Below are positions 9,728 to 20,289 of a stretch of DNA of 64,000 nt, in pieces (within the stretch, counting starts at the first letter, position 1; each line of letters opens with the position of its first letter). The position numbers and the translations under genes were made by a program. The stretch comes from Schistosoma haematobium (Eukaryota; Platyhelminthes; Trematoda; Strigeidida; Schistosomatidae). The stretch is taken from positions 23,575,033 to 23,639,032 of the forward strand of contig NC_067201.1 in the NCBI RefSeq assembly GCF_000699445.3, given 5' to 3'. The notes beneath the pieces are model-generated. The model did not search any database and was not told the DNA's origin. It saw only the letters and a list, made by a program, of their open reading frames with translations.

Positions 9728-10256
9728 AGTTGGTGTAGAATCCAAACTACGATTTGGATAGATGAATAGCCGTCCAGGTACGTTAGACACGCGCCTTTGC
9801 CCGTCAAAATCAAAACAAGTAATCGGGTAAATAGCGGTTCTATAATTCATCATGAATTTAATTGTAAATCGTTACCTAAACAAATATTACCACCCGGCTA
9901 TTCAACCAATAATTGTTCAGTCAATAAAATCTAAATCACAATAAATAAAGGAGTTGATGAAAGATGAGGCAAAATTACCAGTCACAACAAATGAACATTA
10001 TTCTATCCTGACTGGATAGAACACACAAAAGGAGGAGCAAATCAATATGGCTACCGCCAAGAACAAGTGTCAAGTAAAACAACACAGATGCAGTTCGGTA
10101 AGAAACACAAACTTAGTGAATGCGTGAGAAAAACAAAAACTATAATAAAAATACAAGTATTAACAATTCAAATGTAATCAAAAGACAACAATGTACAACT
10201 AAGGGGATCAATAGGAACAAAGTGTAAGTATATACATGGAGGGATTTTCACCAACA
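9728..10256. mobile_element. Insertion of about 528 bp with short inverted ends, inside gag
   Basis: Starts AGTTGGTGTAGAATCC and ends GGATTTTCACCAACA, which are inverted copies of one another with one gap and one or two mismatches. It separates gag sequence at 9727 from gag sequence at 10267. No transposase frame is present. It could be a non-autonomous DNA transposon or an LTR with inverted tips; a target duplication was not clear. Confidence 0.5.
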
Positions 10257-10266
10257 CAAAAAACAT

Positions 10267-10587
10267 TCAAATTGGTCTTACAGCTGCCACATGACAAAGA
10301 TTGACCGAACTTATGCCCATCTTGTAATGTGTATCGCAACTCTTCAATAAATTATCTGCATAATTTTGAGTATGCACTGGGTTGAGATGATGAAATGTAG
10401 TGGAATTTTTTATGTCCTCATGAATCATTTTACGATATCTTCCTCCTTGACCACATTCAAAAATTGTATACTTAACATAGTCTAGCATTAGTCTCTTGAG
10501 AGTTGCATAAGGAAGCGAAATATGCTTTTCTGGTGAAGGTAGAGTTCCTAATAAGGTGTAAGTTTCACTTCCGATTTGATATGATGG
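10267..10587 (-). pseudogene. gypsy gag, central part
   Basis: The minus strand reads GSETYTLLGTLPSPEKHISL, PYATLKRLMLDYVKYT, ECGQGGRYRKMIHEDI, NPVHTQNYADNLLKSCDTHY and then FGQSLSCG in another frame. This is the middle of the schistosome-type Ty3/gypsy gag, colinear with the piece at 11037-11178. One frameshift near the knuckle. Confidence 0.75.
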
Positions 10588-11036
10588 AATGGAAAATCAA
10601 TTTTTGATTGATTTACTCATTATGAGTTTTGTTGAACATTACTTCCCTTCTAATTCAATATGAGGATCATTCACTGTAGTAATTGTTTTCTTTTGTCGTA
10701 TAATATTTTCTTCAGTATAATATACGATATTCTTGTATTCCATTGACATGAACTATACTCAGTCTGTGATTTGTCATAACTCTAAGTATTCTTCATACAT
10801 GTGATTTCATCCTAATTATTAGTCAAAATGGGTGTACAAACAATATATAAATGAGTGTATTTTAGACTATTTTGATCATCGTTCGTTGTCGTGTTTGGGG
10901 CTAATAAATCATCACTTATACCAGTCTTTCTGTTCTTACTTTCGCATCGTTGGAATTGCAGAAGTACCTCGTTCCTAGTATAAGTGATCAACGGCTTTTT
11001 CCGTTACAACAATTGCGACGACCAAATATAGAACGA
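10588..11036. mobile_element. Insertion of about 450 bp splitting gag; LTR-like content
   Basis: Gag breaks after HFLTSI (minus strand, near 11037) and resumes at IGSETY (near 10587). ATCG (minus strand) occurs at both junctions and may be a 4-base target duplication. On the plus strand the insert contains a TATA-like ATATATAAATGAG (10842-10854) followed by AATAAATCATC (about 10904), as in an LTR promoter and poly(A) site. No inverted ends recognised. Confidence 0.5.
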
Positions 11037-11178
11037 TGGAAGTGAGGAAATGTACCACAATATTGACATCCTCAATATCTTTCTTGGTAACGGCCCAGAT
11101 TTCGAACCTTTCAAAGTAATCCTCAAAAGCATCAAAATCTGAATGTATATCCAACCGTTTCATCACAGGCTCCATCGC
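11037..11178 (-). pseudogene. gypsy gag, amino-terminal part
   Basis: Starts MEPVMKRLDIHSDFDAFEDY on the minus strand, followed by FERFEIWAVTKKDIEDVNIV and VHFLTSI, then breaks into unrelated sequence. The YFERFEIW block is characteristic of the schistosome gypsy gag. The start lies about 20 bases downstream of the proposed 5' LTR end. Confidence 0.8.
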
Positions 11179-11196
11179 GACGCTAATAATTAGGAG

Positions 11197-11664
11197 TGAA
11201 GATGGCACAGGTATTCAGTGTTCGACAACGCTTTTACCAGTAACACCTTCCAATATAACTCGTACCCACCAAGAGAAATCAAAAGACAGAATCGAGGAGA
11301 TCAGAAGTTGTATTTGACGATTGCCAATATATCGGAATTGTCTGATCTAGTCTGGCTAGCGATTGCAGTAGATGTTGAGCACGACGTTCCCACACGTGAT
11401 CTGGTGCGGATGCATGACCGAGCGCCTTCAGCTGGGTGAGTCCACTGAAACTAATCTGGTCAGCATCCAATGTCAAAAACTTACAGAGCTATTTATTTTG
11501 GGGATTTATTTACCGCTACAGGAGTATTTGAATTGTAGTATAAACTAAGAATCCCGCAAATGGATCAAGAAGTACTAGATAACAACAAACGAATGTACTG
11601 TATTTAGAATTCGAAATCAAGCATTTAACAAGTACAAAGGGATCATTAGTTCATTCAAACATCA
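11197..11664 (-). repeat. GP 5' LTR
   Basis: About 468 bp with TG...CA ends (plus strand TGAAGATGG to CATCA). It is the uninterrupted version of the split block at 7516-9524 and abuts the start of gag, the position expected of a 5' LTR on the minus strand. Divergence between the two LTRs is considerable, so the insertion is old. Confidence 0.65.
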
Positions 11665-13335
11665 CACTTATGGAATAATAAATTAGCGGACATCATTATT
11701 GTTATCCACATATAAACTTCAATGGTTAGTTGAAAACAGTATGGTTAACATTTGTTTCGATTTAAGTAGAAATAGATGTATAATAACGTATTTTTATCGG
11801 TTCCATAAGATCAGTGTTTGATGAGCTTTCACTCTACATATATCATTACTGCATTTTGAATTTTCAGTCTAGTTGTCGGTCATTTCATCTTCATCCTCAT
11901 GTTTTATTTTGGATGCTGGTTTAAAGTTTAACAAATGTTAGACAATAATCGATAATAATGAAATTATTCCTGTCGCTCAACTACGAGTTTCAAAGTACTA
12001 CAGAGGTTAACAGAACGATATAGCTGCTTAGCTTACATGGGAACTACCAAATTCAATGGCTTTCTAGCCTGGTTCATTACAAATTTATAGCCAGCTTTTT
12101 AGTATAGCCTATATAGCTAACTAGGTTTCATCAGGCATAGTTATATATAGATTTGAATAGAAAGAAGGTACAACATAGAAATAGTCAATCAAAATGTTAT
12201 ATTTGTTTACCCAATGTGATTTCTTAATTTATCTACCCTGATCATTGTTAGCATTGACGAGTTGTGATAAACAATTCAACGATCATAGTAACCATTTTTC
12301 TTGGCTGGAGTTTGCTCCGTATAACAAAAACATATCGCGTATGATTCATTCTTATTTCACTGAACCATTACAGGAGGATGTTTAATTCATGAACTTAACT
12401 TATTTTCATCGAGTCTATAAGGGTATCAGTCATATTATTATGACAGCCCTAGTGACATTTGATTTAACCTACCACATATAATAATGAGACTTAAGTTATT
12501 AGATCTAGTATGACGAATAATGTGAATGGCGAATAATGTTAATTGTTTGGAAAAAGAAGGATAAAAGAACACACCCTACAATAATGAGATTTGCAATAGC
12601 ATGAATGATTTATAAGTACTAGCCATGGTTATTAAGAAAAATACCAAAATATTGATTGATTAGTAGTAGTCAGATTTGAGACAAATAGCATCTAGGTCAA
12701 ACTGAGTCATAATATGGGGCGTTTAAAGAAAAATACATTTGATCTATTGTTTGGTTATAGGCATAAATAATAAACCTTTGAATGTATTGAATGATAAGAA
12801 AGGAACGAATTTCATCCAAATCCAGTCACACTTAAAAGCATTACACGAAAGTCATTGAAGTTATCTATCAATACCATAAATGGTATATTGAGGAAGCTGA
12901 AATCTTTTCATTGCGTGCTATTTGTACGGAGCTTGTGAATAACAAACGTTCTTAATGTTCTTTTCTAATTTAAAGATTCTAACCCAGCTAGTAAGGAATG
13001 CTTAAAAATCTAGGAAGTGACCTACTTGATGTAACTGTATGGTGATTGTAAACTGATAACAACTATGAAGTAATCTTTTGTATACGTTTGGTTTTTATTG
13101 ACTACTTCCAATCCTGTTGTACCGATCATTAATCTCATGTGAATATATACAATCAAGCATATGTGTAAAAATGTATTAAATGAATCCAAAAAGTTGATTT
13201 TAATAAGTTGGTGTCTCTCGATAACACGCATAAGGACGAGAAATATCTAAAAGAAGTCTCAAACTACTTAATATTTTATAAGTAGAATGTGAGCAAAAGA
13301 TCGCGGTAACTACGGTAACATTGGGCTGCAATTAA
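11665..13335. other. Unassigned 1.7-kb stretch
   Basis: Even A+T-rich sequence, no repeat family of this window, no coding exon I can support. The longest minus frame (13022-13231) has no recognisable domain. Confidence 0.4.
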
Positions 13336-13339
13336 ACGA

Positions 13340-13500
13340 AACTCGATCACGTAAACGTGGCTGCCTGCTTAGCGACCAATCAGAATGAGGCGGGAATTAT
13401 TACATCCACCATCTTTGTAAGCAATGGCAATCGGCTTTCCTCGTTCTGTGTTTTTTTTCAGCTATATCTTTTGTGTAGCTGTATAATTTAATGTTTCAGT
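13340..13500 (+). promoter_or_regulatory. Possible promoter-like block
   Basis: Locally higher G+C. Contains GACCAATCAG (CCAAT box) eleven bases before GGCGGGAA (an E2F-type site), a frequent pairing in cell-cycle promoters. Downstream there is TTTGTAAGCAATG and, 45 bases after the GTAAGC, TTTTTTTTCAG, which would make a very short intron of the kind known in schistosome genes. A short frame MAIGFPRSVFFFSYIF overlaps it. All signals are short and could be chance. Confidence 0.2.
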
Positions 13501-14280
13501 GTGCTAAAATGCAACAGTCATTGTAATATTCCAAATGTTGGTGCAAATTTTCTTAGATTCAGTATTGTTTCCTGGGTTTTTGCTGCTGCTACTCAAGTTG
13601 ATGTACTTCTTCATGCAAGCTGGCTAGTCTTATATTATAAAATGTTAATCTGTTTTGCTTTGAGTATTTTTTCAGATATGGGGAACCGAAGTTAGTTTCT
13701 TTTTTTGCTAAAATAGGTGTTGCTGCCACATGGGACTCTAACTTTCTGGTTATTTAATAAAACATACATTGTAAAATGACAGGTTCTATGATTACATGAA
13801 CGCAGACATGACTGTTATTACACTGGGCGACACATTAGGTTTACATGGAAACGTTGCGGATAAATCCATCCTAACATTATGCTAAGTCATTGAAAAGAAT
13901 AGAAAGAATTCATATTGGTAAGATATAACTAAATGAAGTATCCACATTTTAAGTGGTGAGATTATCATTTATGGATGACTTTTTTAGAAATGTTAAAGTG
14001 ACCTTACGGTATCTCACTTACTTACTACGATCAAAAGAAGATTATAAATTAGTTTGAAGAATTAAGATCAAGATTTAAGGTTAAGAGTTAAAGTAAAGGT
14101 TTTCATTACTAGATGACTGAATTCAAATTTTCCCATCTTTAATTTCATTGGTTCGTTCATAAATTATAACCATGCCTATAATTTATTCTATTGTTAGATT
14201 GAATAACAAATAGAACTTCAAATGATTGTTCCTACTTGAATGTTTAGTTAGTTAAAGTAGTAGTACCTATAAAAATTTTT
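13501..14280. other. Unassigned stretch
   Basis: Several T-rich tracts ending in CAG or TAG resemble splice acceptors (13493-13500, 13671-13676), but no frame between them looks like a protein family. Confidence 0.35.
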
Positions 14281-14715
14281 GCTCTGGTTGTTAGAAGGGG
14301 CATCGGCCTCGTGGCTTCCGAAGGAGCTCGGCTTTCACCATGAAGCGTCATAATTCTTCTAAATGAAGACCTTCTAACTCCCAGGGCAGAGTTAAAATGG
14401 TTTGGATTATTTTTTCTGGTAAGCGTTTTTTTAGCGAGTTAGTTTTCTACGGGATGGGGACGCTAACCCCATGCCCAACCCTCCTCCTTTACCCTGCATT
14501 ACGAGGCAAGCCCTAACTTGGAATCCTGAAGGGAAGCGAAAAAGAGGAAGGCCAAAGAACACATTGCGTCGGATAATAGAAGCAGATATGAAAACGATGA
14601 ATTACAACTGCACGGAGCTAGAAAGGATTGCCCAGGACAGGGTTGGATGGAGAACGCTGGTGAGCGGCCTATGCTCTTTCACGAGGAGTAACAGGCGTAA
14701 GTAAGTAAGTAAAGT
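14281..14715 (+). mobile_element. R2 LINE derivative: 5' block joined to 3' end of the coding region
   Basis: 14281-14495 is a non-coding block (CTCGTGGCTTCCGAAGGAGC, TTTTCTACGGGATGGGGACG, CCCAACCCTCCTCCTTTACC) that I take to be the 5' region of the element. It is joined directly to the C-terminal coding end: [20 protein letters not shown], then [31 protein letters not shown], stop, and the tail GTAAGTAAGTAAAG. The reverse transcriptase between is gone. The coding end is the RTE-type terminus; the R2 identity follows from the tail, whose complement opens every minus-strand R2 copy. Confidence 0.75.
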
Positions 14716-15171
14716 AGTAGTAGTAGTAATAGTCATTATCCTAAAGAAATATCCCTTTTTTTAGTCACAGATCATGTGTTGCCATTAGAAATTCTTGTGA
14801 CTCAGATATGATCATAAGATAAGGTATAGAGACTTTGTACTAATTGTTGGATAGATTAATCATTACCCTATTTTCCCTAAGTTGTTTACATTTATTCTCT
14901 TAAAGAAGATATGTACGCGTACATTTGTGGTGTATCTGTATCACAGTATACAATATGTATACAATATATAATAAATTTTTCATTCATTTAGTGAATAAAT
15001 ACTATATGTTAAAGTATAGTTATCATTAAGGATTTCATTTTAGGCTATCATTTTCACATTCTTCATTCTACAATCTTTTATGTGTTACTATGTTCTATTC
15101 ATAGAAGACATAGGTAGATAAGTTTAGATGACTGTAATGAAATCCACAGTAAAAGTTATGCTCTAATGTAC
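14716..15171. other. Unassigned stretch
   Basis: A+T-rich, with TATA-like tracts (TATGTATACAATATATAA near 14955). No feature supported. Confidence 0.4.
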
Positions 15172-16050
15172 ATTACTTACTTACTTGCGCCTGTTACTCC
15201 CAATGGAACATGGGCCATTCAACAGCATTCTACAACCCACTCTGTCCTCGGCCTTCCTTTCTAGTTCTATCCAATTCTTGTTCATTCTTCTCATTTCTGT
15301 CTCAATTTCTCAAAATAATGTGTTCTTTCGTATTCCTTTTCTCCTTTGACCATGAGGACATCATGTGAGGACTTCCCTTGTGACGCAGTTGGGTGCTTTC
15401 CTCAATATGTGTTCTATCCACTTCCAACGATTCCTCCTGATTTCTTCCTCTGCTACAATCTGGTTTGTTCTCTTCCACAGTAAGTTGTTGTTGATAGTGT
15501 CTGATCAACGGATCCGAAGTATTTTGTGTAGACAATTGTTAATAAACACTTGTAACTTCTGGATGATTGCTTTCGTAGTTCTCGAAGTTTACGCCTCATA
15601 CAGTAGAACTTTCTTGATATTTGTATTAAAAATCCTGATCTTGGTGTTGGGTGATAGTTGTTTTGAGTTCCAGATGTTCTTCAGTTGTAGATATGCTGCT
15701 CTTGCTTTGCCGATCCGCATTTTCATATCTGTATGAGATCCACTGTGGTGATCAATGATGCTGTCCAGATATGTAAATGCTTTTACATCTTTCACAGCCT
15801 CTCCATCAAGTGTGATTCGATTGGTTCATGTTGTGTTGTATCGAAAAATCTAGTTTTTCACTTTGTGTATGTTGAAACCGACTGCTGCCGAGGATGCTGT
15901 TACACTGGTTGTCTTCTCCTGCGTTTATTGTTGCGTGTGCGATATAATAGCCATATCATCTGCAAAGTGTAGATCGTCCAGCTGCATCCAAGCTGTCCAC
16001 TGTACCTCATGCTTCCCCACAAATGCTGACATCTTCATGATCTAATCAAT
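15172..16050 (-). mobile_element. R2 LINE fragment (RTE-like), 3' part
   Basis: Opens on the plus strand with TTACTTACTTACTTGCGCC, the complement of the R2 tail. On the minus strand it encodes the region after the RT palm: VKAFTYLDSIIDHHSGS, IGKARAAYLQLKNIWNSKQL, TKIRIFNTNIKKVLLYEA, and a broken stretch towards 16050 that reads WTAWMQLDDL in part. Frameshifts throughout; 5'-truncated. Confidence 0.8.
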
Positions 16051-16316
16051 CACCATGATAATAAATAACAGACATTACTAACCTACTAAATGAATGGAAA
16101 AATGAATGAAAATAATGGATATTGGACTCTTATTAAACATTGGTAAAAAGATTGTTTCCCTGTTATAAACATTTCTGCGTTATTTCGTAACACATATTCT
16201 CCCTTGACAACTATTCATGTATAACCCTGAATAATTTAAATATATACATCTACCATGGTACATATGTCTATCCATTCCCTGTATTTCTTCTTGTAACTTT
16301 AATAAGTAATATATAT

Positions 16317-16606
16317 GGCGAGATTATAATTTATGGGCGAACCAATCAGATTTACAATAACAGATCTTAGAATTTGGCGCAAAATCAATTCATCCATTTG
16401 GCTAAATAGACTCTTGACATTATAACTGATGTCAGTTCGTGATGAAAACCCTCAATGTAATTTCTAACCTTAACCATCAACTATAAATCACAATCCTTAT
16501 TCTTCAAATTGTTTTATAACCCTCATTTGATCCTATTTATTAAGTGTACATTCTTAAGGTCACTCTTAGCGTCACTCAAATGTCGTCCATAAATTATAGT
16601 CTCACC
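16317..16606. repeat. MM MITE (Merlin type), full-length copy
   Basis: Begins GGCGAGATTATAATTTATGG and ends CCATAAATTATAGTCTCACC, inverted copies of one another. The interior has GGCTAAATAGACTC, ATAACTGATGTCAGTTCGTG and TTTATAACCCTCATTTG in the same order as at 22017 and 32085. About 290 bp, no coding capacity. No clean target duplication at this copy. Confidence 0.85.
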
Positions 16607-16904
16607 CATAAGTGTATTAGCAATTATTATATCTTTAAGTTACTTGTCTATTGTATACTATTAACATGTATGAAATATATGTAGCCTAAACACAATTACT
16701 ATTCTATATTAAATTAATGTAACTTTTCAATAGAATTTATATGAAGTGAATATAATCTAGATTTCATCTAACCTCATCAATTTTTAACTGGAGTTGACAT
16801 GAGTGGCGTTATGAAGGTGCTATGTGGAAGAGGGAAATAATCATATTTATGATCAACTTATGCTGTATCGATCCACTCAGATATATATATAAACATATCA
16901 TAAT

Positions 16905-17265
16905 TATAATCAAAGAGGGGTTTTGTGGATATTATGGTTCAAATGAAGCTAAACATGAGAGCACTGAAAGGCCATTTTGTCCTATTTTGGGACTTCTCAG
17001 CAGTGCTCATCCACGATCCCACCTCTCGACATTCGAACCCAGGACAATGTTGGATGTGTCATTCCATTTCGTGGATTGGTTTAAGTTAGACACTAACACC
17101 ATTTGATGCCGGCTCAGTGGTCTAAAGGTTAAGCGCTCGTGGGTGAGACTGAGAGGTCCTGGGTTCGAATCTTGCAAGGCTGAGTCATGGATGGGCACCG
17201 CTAAGGAGTCCCATACTAGGATGAAATGGTCATGCAGTGCTTTCATATATATCATTCATTCATAT
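16905..17265. mobile_element. HT element with both arms; decayed hammerhead
   Basis: Left arm AAAGAGGGGTTTTGTGGATA with the complement of the ribozyme (TGGGACTTCTCAGCAGTG). Then the tRNA-like module in plus orientation: GCCGGCTCAGTGGTCTAAAG (A-box side) and CTGGGTTCGAATCTTGC (B box). Then the right-arm ribozyme with core CTAAGGA (G to A at an essential position) and GATGAAA. Right arm cut short at 17265. Both ribozyme copies carry core changes. Confidence 0.7.
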
Positions 17266-17334
17266 ATATCGTAATTAATTAAACCTAAAAAAAAGTCAAT
17301 AAACTAATCAAAACATTTAAAGACAGTTTTATAA

Positions 17335-17530
17335 GCAAAGATGGATAGTAGCTAGCAGTGGAACCAAGTTTGACGCTCGTTTCGTCCTATTTTTGGACTC
17401 ATCAGTCGAATATATCTGCATCTCAGAATTGATGTTCACACCGGGACTCAGACTCAGTACTATTCGCTTCAAACACCATCACATTATCAACTTAGCTTCT
17501 GAATCCTGATAGCCACTCGCTTGTGTAACA
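17335..17530 (-). mobile_element. Sm-alpha SINE-like element, minus orientation
   Basis: Starts CAAAGATGGATAGTAGCTAG (plus strand), contains the hammerhead complement and then a B-box-like GGGACTCAGACTCAG, and runs to about 17530. Sm-alpha repeats are the schistosome family known to encode self-cleaving hammerheads. Confidence 0.8.
17350..17425 (-). ncRNA. Hammerhead ribozyme (Sm-alpha type), core intact
   Basis: Minus strand: CTGATGA (17399-17405), stem II GTCC with GGAC around the loop AAAAATA, then GAAA, a two-pair stem III (ACGAGCGT) and the cleavage triplet GTC (17372-17374). All core bases are conserved. Stem I is weakened by changes on both sides of the cleavage site. Cleavage would be expected after the C of GTC if this strand is transcribed. 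Confidence 0.8.
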
Positions 17531-18130
17531 CACCAAGTGAACAATAGTCTTTATATTTATTATGAAAACACAATATTTTCATTGTTAAATAATTCATAAA
17601 TTACAACTGACCTTATTCAATTTCAGGTTGATCATTTCTTTTTCCATTGAACAATTTATTACAACATAAGTTAATCATTTCATATACAAAATATGAAGCA
17701 GAAGAAGAAAAGGAAAAGGTATGACCATACGAGAACATGTACATATATCTATCTCATAAAATCATAATAAAAGTTTTATTATATTCCCCATGGTTTCAGA
17801 CTTGAAATACACTTTGATAAATCTTTACACACACACACACATACGTACATACATACAAACGCGCGCGTATATGGTAACATGTATATTTATGTCAATCAGT
17901 TAGGGTTTGTTTTAATGGATCTAAGAATTTTATTCAATGGTTCAATAGATTTGTTACTACCAGTAGATATCTGCTGTATAGATCGGATAATAATAGTAAT
18001 TATTATTATTAAAACTGTCTTTAACTTCATTTTGTATTGCTTGCATGTATCTTCCCGTTGTTGCTTAGGTCTAAAATTGATCAGTCATTTGTTGGCATAT
18101 ATTCATCCTGTGAGGATTGCTTCGATATTG
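17531..18130. other. Unassigned stretch with CA/TA microsatellite
   Basis: Contains an ACACAC - ATACATACAT - ACGCGCGCGTATA tract at about 17829-17872. Otherwise no feature recognised. Confidence 0.5.
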
Positions 18131-18660
18131 TCTTAAGTAACAAGCCCTCCAAATACCCTGGTACGGCCGAGAGTGACGAGAGTCAGATCTGACTCTCAAA
18201 ATGCTCTCAGATGACCACGTGCATACAACCACTGACAAGGAAGTCCTACTCATTGCGTTCTCGCGTCACGGGTATTGTTAACAAAATTGAGAGGAAAAAA
18301 AGAGAATATCCAGAGCCTTAACCAGGTTGGTGGATATGGAAGATCCAACTACAGGAGATAGAAGACCGTCATTCCAAACCAATGGTGCACATGAACACTA
18401 GTATCCTGAAGGAACAAATGGAGTATGAACCTATTGCTCGTCACCGTCTACCATGGGACTGCATCTCTTTACATTGCTTCACTGCCTTGTAGATCAGACC
18501 TTTGGGTCGAAGGTTCAGGGTGTTACCCCCTAGGAAAAACACCTGTTTCGGTCCGGGCACCCGTACAGTATCGCAGCCCTCACACAACTCGAATGATTTA
18601 TATGGGGTATATCTATTCCGTGTCTCCATGTACCAATGTTTATGTGTTTAAATAAATAAA
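18131..18660 (+). repeat. RA repeat, near-complete copy
   Basis: From AAATACCCTGGTACGGCCGA to TATGTGTTTAAATAAATAAA. All RA landmarks in order (CATACAACCACTGACAAGGA, AACCAGGTTGGTGGATATGG, CATTCCAAACCAATGG, CCATGGGACTGCATCT, GGGCACCCG). Ends immediately before an Sm-alpha element. Confidence 0.85.
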
Positions 18661-18664
18661 TCAC

Positions 18665-19060
18665 AAGCACTATACGCAAAGATGGATGGTGGCCAGCAGT
18701 GAAGTCCAGGACACGCGTTCCGTCTTATTTTGGAATTGTCAGCTGGATGTAAGATAATATCGAGGCGATACGCATAGTGTGCACATATGCAAATAAGAGA
18801 CTAATCATTTGCAGTACTAAAAACCAATGGGAAGATGAAAGTAAACAATACCAAGTGAATTTAAACTTCACCTCATTGCATAACCGGAACTACTGAGTAA
18901 GTAACGCTATGACGTTTGAAACGAAGGGTACTGGGTTTGAGTCACAGAGTGAACATCAACTCTGAGATGCAGGTACATCCAGCTGACGAGTCTCAATTGG
19001 GACGAAACACGCGTCAGATTGGATTCCACTGCTAGCCACTATACATCTTTACATTTATAT
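18665..19060. mobile_element. Sm-alpha element with two inverted hammerhead arms
   Basis: Left end GCAAAGATGGATGGTGGCCA with a minus-strand hammerhead whose core is damaged (CTGACAA, GGAA). Right end CACTGCTAGCCACTATACAT with a plus-strand hammerhead. Between them is the middle block GAGGCGATACGCATAGTGTG and a B-box-like GGGTTTGAGTCACAG. The two ends are inverted copies of each other, so the unit is an imperfect palindrome about 390 bp long. Confidence 0.75.
18969..19032 (+). ncRNA. Hammerhead ribozyme (Sm-alpha type), core intact
   Basis: Stem I 5' strand GCAGGTACATCCAG, core CTGACGA (18983-18989), stem II GTCTC/GGGAC with loop AATT, GAAA (19004-19007), short stem III within ACACGCGT, cleavage triplet GTC ending at 19015, then the 3' strand. 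A three-base AGA after the cleavage site, absent from the usual Sm-alpha sequence, shifts stem I pairing (TTGG instead of CTGG). Core complete; activity uncertain. Confidence 0.85.
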
Positions 19061-19212
19061 ATAAAATTATAAAATGAAGTTTGATTAAATAGTTTTCTCG
19101 AAGATTAATGCACTTTACAGATATAGATTGATAGTGTGTAATTAAAAAATGATTAACTTTTAGTAGTTAGATTTGTGTTGATACTTACCGGTGAATAAAT
19201 CCTCAATCACGC

Positions 19213-19983
19213 ACCAATTAACGAAGAATAGATGAATAGTAACTATTAGGAGTTATTTATGGACTATTATCATATATATTCTTATTGGATAACTATTAAG
19301 TAACTATTGTGATGTGTACTACTGATGTCGAAAGATATAAGTAGTATGTATCATGAATCAAAAGTGGAATGTCTGGTGACAGAGGTTTAATAAGATCGAA
19401 GAGAAAAGAAGAGGAGGACAGGGGATGATTCGTGTGGAAAGGAGGAAACAATGAATTCTGAGACGATTGATTGACATTTTGATAATGAAGTATGTACTTT
19501 ATGTTTTTCAGATTTTACTAAGGTGTTCTGTAATTTGTGGTCACTTACATTCGCTTGTCCCCACTGGTTTTCTCGTTCACTACACTATATCGCATATATA
19601 TTCATATTCCCTTTATTACAAGCTTTCATTGGACTTATTGGAAACTATTATACAACTTACTATTTTTAATTTACTCTCAATTTATCAGTTACAGTCTCAC
19701 ACACTCATAGCGACCTTTGACTTGATCTTCTCTAATTGTTATTTTGTATTTTACGGTATAATCTGCTTGTATATAAACTGCGTATCTCTGAAATAAATGG
19801 TTCATACAGTAGAAGCTTTGTTCTGGATTCAAACAGGCAAGGCTAGGAGGAAGGATCAGTCAGGACTCAAAGTTGACTCTAGTCTAATCGTATTGGTTTA
19901 TGCGTCGTTCATCTGATCAATAAGTCAGTGTTCTTATTGGCAATGTTATCATATGATATATTAACAAGTCACAGGTCATAACA
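19213..19983 (+). repeat. Solo LTR (LTR-G family), plus orientation
   Basis: Colinear with the reverse complements of 38874-39385 and 56997-57521: TTATTTATGGACTATTATCA on the left, then GGCAAGGCTAGGAGGAAGGA, GGTTTATGCGTCGTTCATCT, AATAAGTCAGTGTTCTTATT, and the end CAGGTCATAACA. It has a promoter/polyadenylation layout (TATATAAACTGC then GAAATAAATGG at 19770-19797). It also carries a segment (GTACTACTGATGTCGAAAG) found alone at 48371. The left end is only approximate. Confidence 0.7.
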
Positions 19984-20289
19984 GTTTTATGCATATGGTA
20001 ACTTACAAAAAGTAGTTTCATTTTTGTTATCATCTCCTCTGAACACTTTTGGTTTACGTAGATTAATATACATTTCCATGAGACATTGATGCTCAAATTG
20101 AACATTGAATTTCACAGAATCTGTTGCGTTAAGAAATTACAAATGACTTAAACGGTAATGGAACTTAACCGGTTTATATGTTACAATCTGATTGTTTAAC
20201 ATGATAGTTTGTCAGAGTTTATTAATTCTTCCGAACAGTCTTGAATAAGTTACTGGCTATCTGGAATCTGTAGCGTTTTTGGTAATGTG
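19984..20289. other. Unassigned stretch
   Basis: No recognised feature. Confidence 0.4.

Larger units (their letters stand above)
7516..11664 (-). mobile_element. Decayed Ty3/gypsy-type provirus (GP) with two LTRs and no pol
   Basis: Two similar blocks in the same orientation flank gag remnants. The right block, 11197-11664, is the 5' LTR on the minus strand. The left block is split into 7516-7843 and 9369-9524. In plus-strand writing each begins TGAAGATG and ends CAAACA(G/T)CA, so it has TG...CA ends. Between them lie gag pieces in order (11178-11037, 10587-10267, about 9735-9550). Pol is absent. No outer target duplication could be found. The assignment rests on gag recognition, LTR pairing and order. 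Confidence 0.6.
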
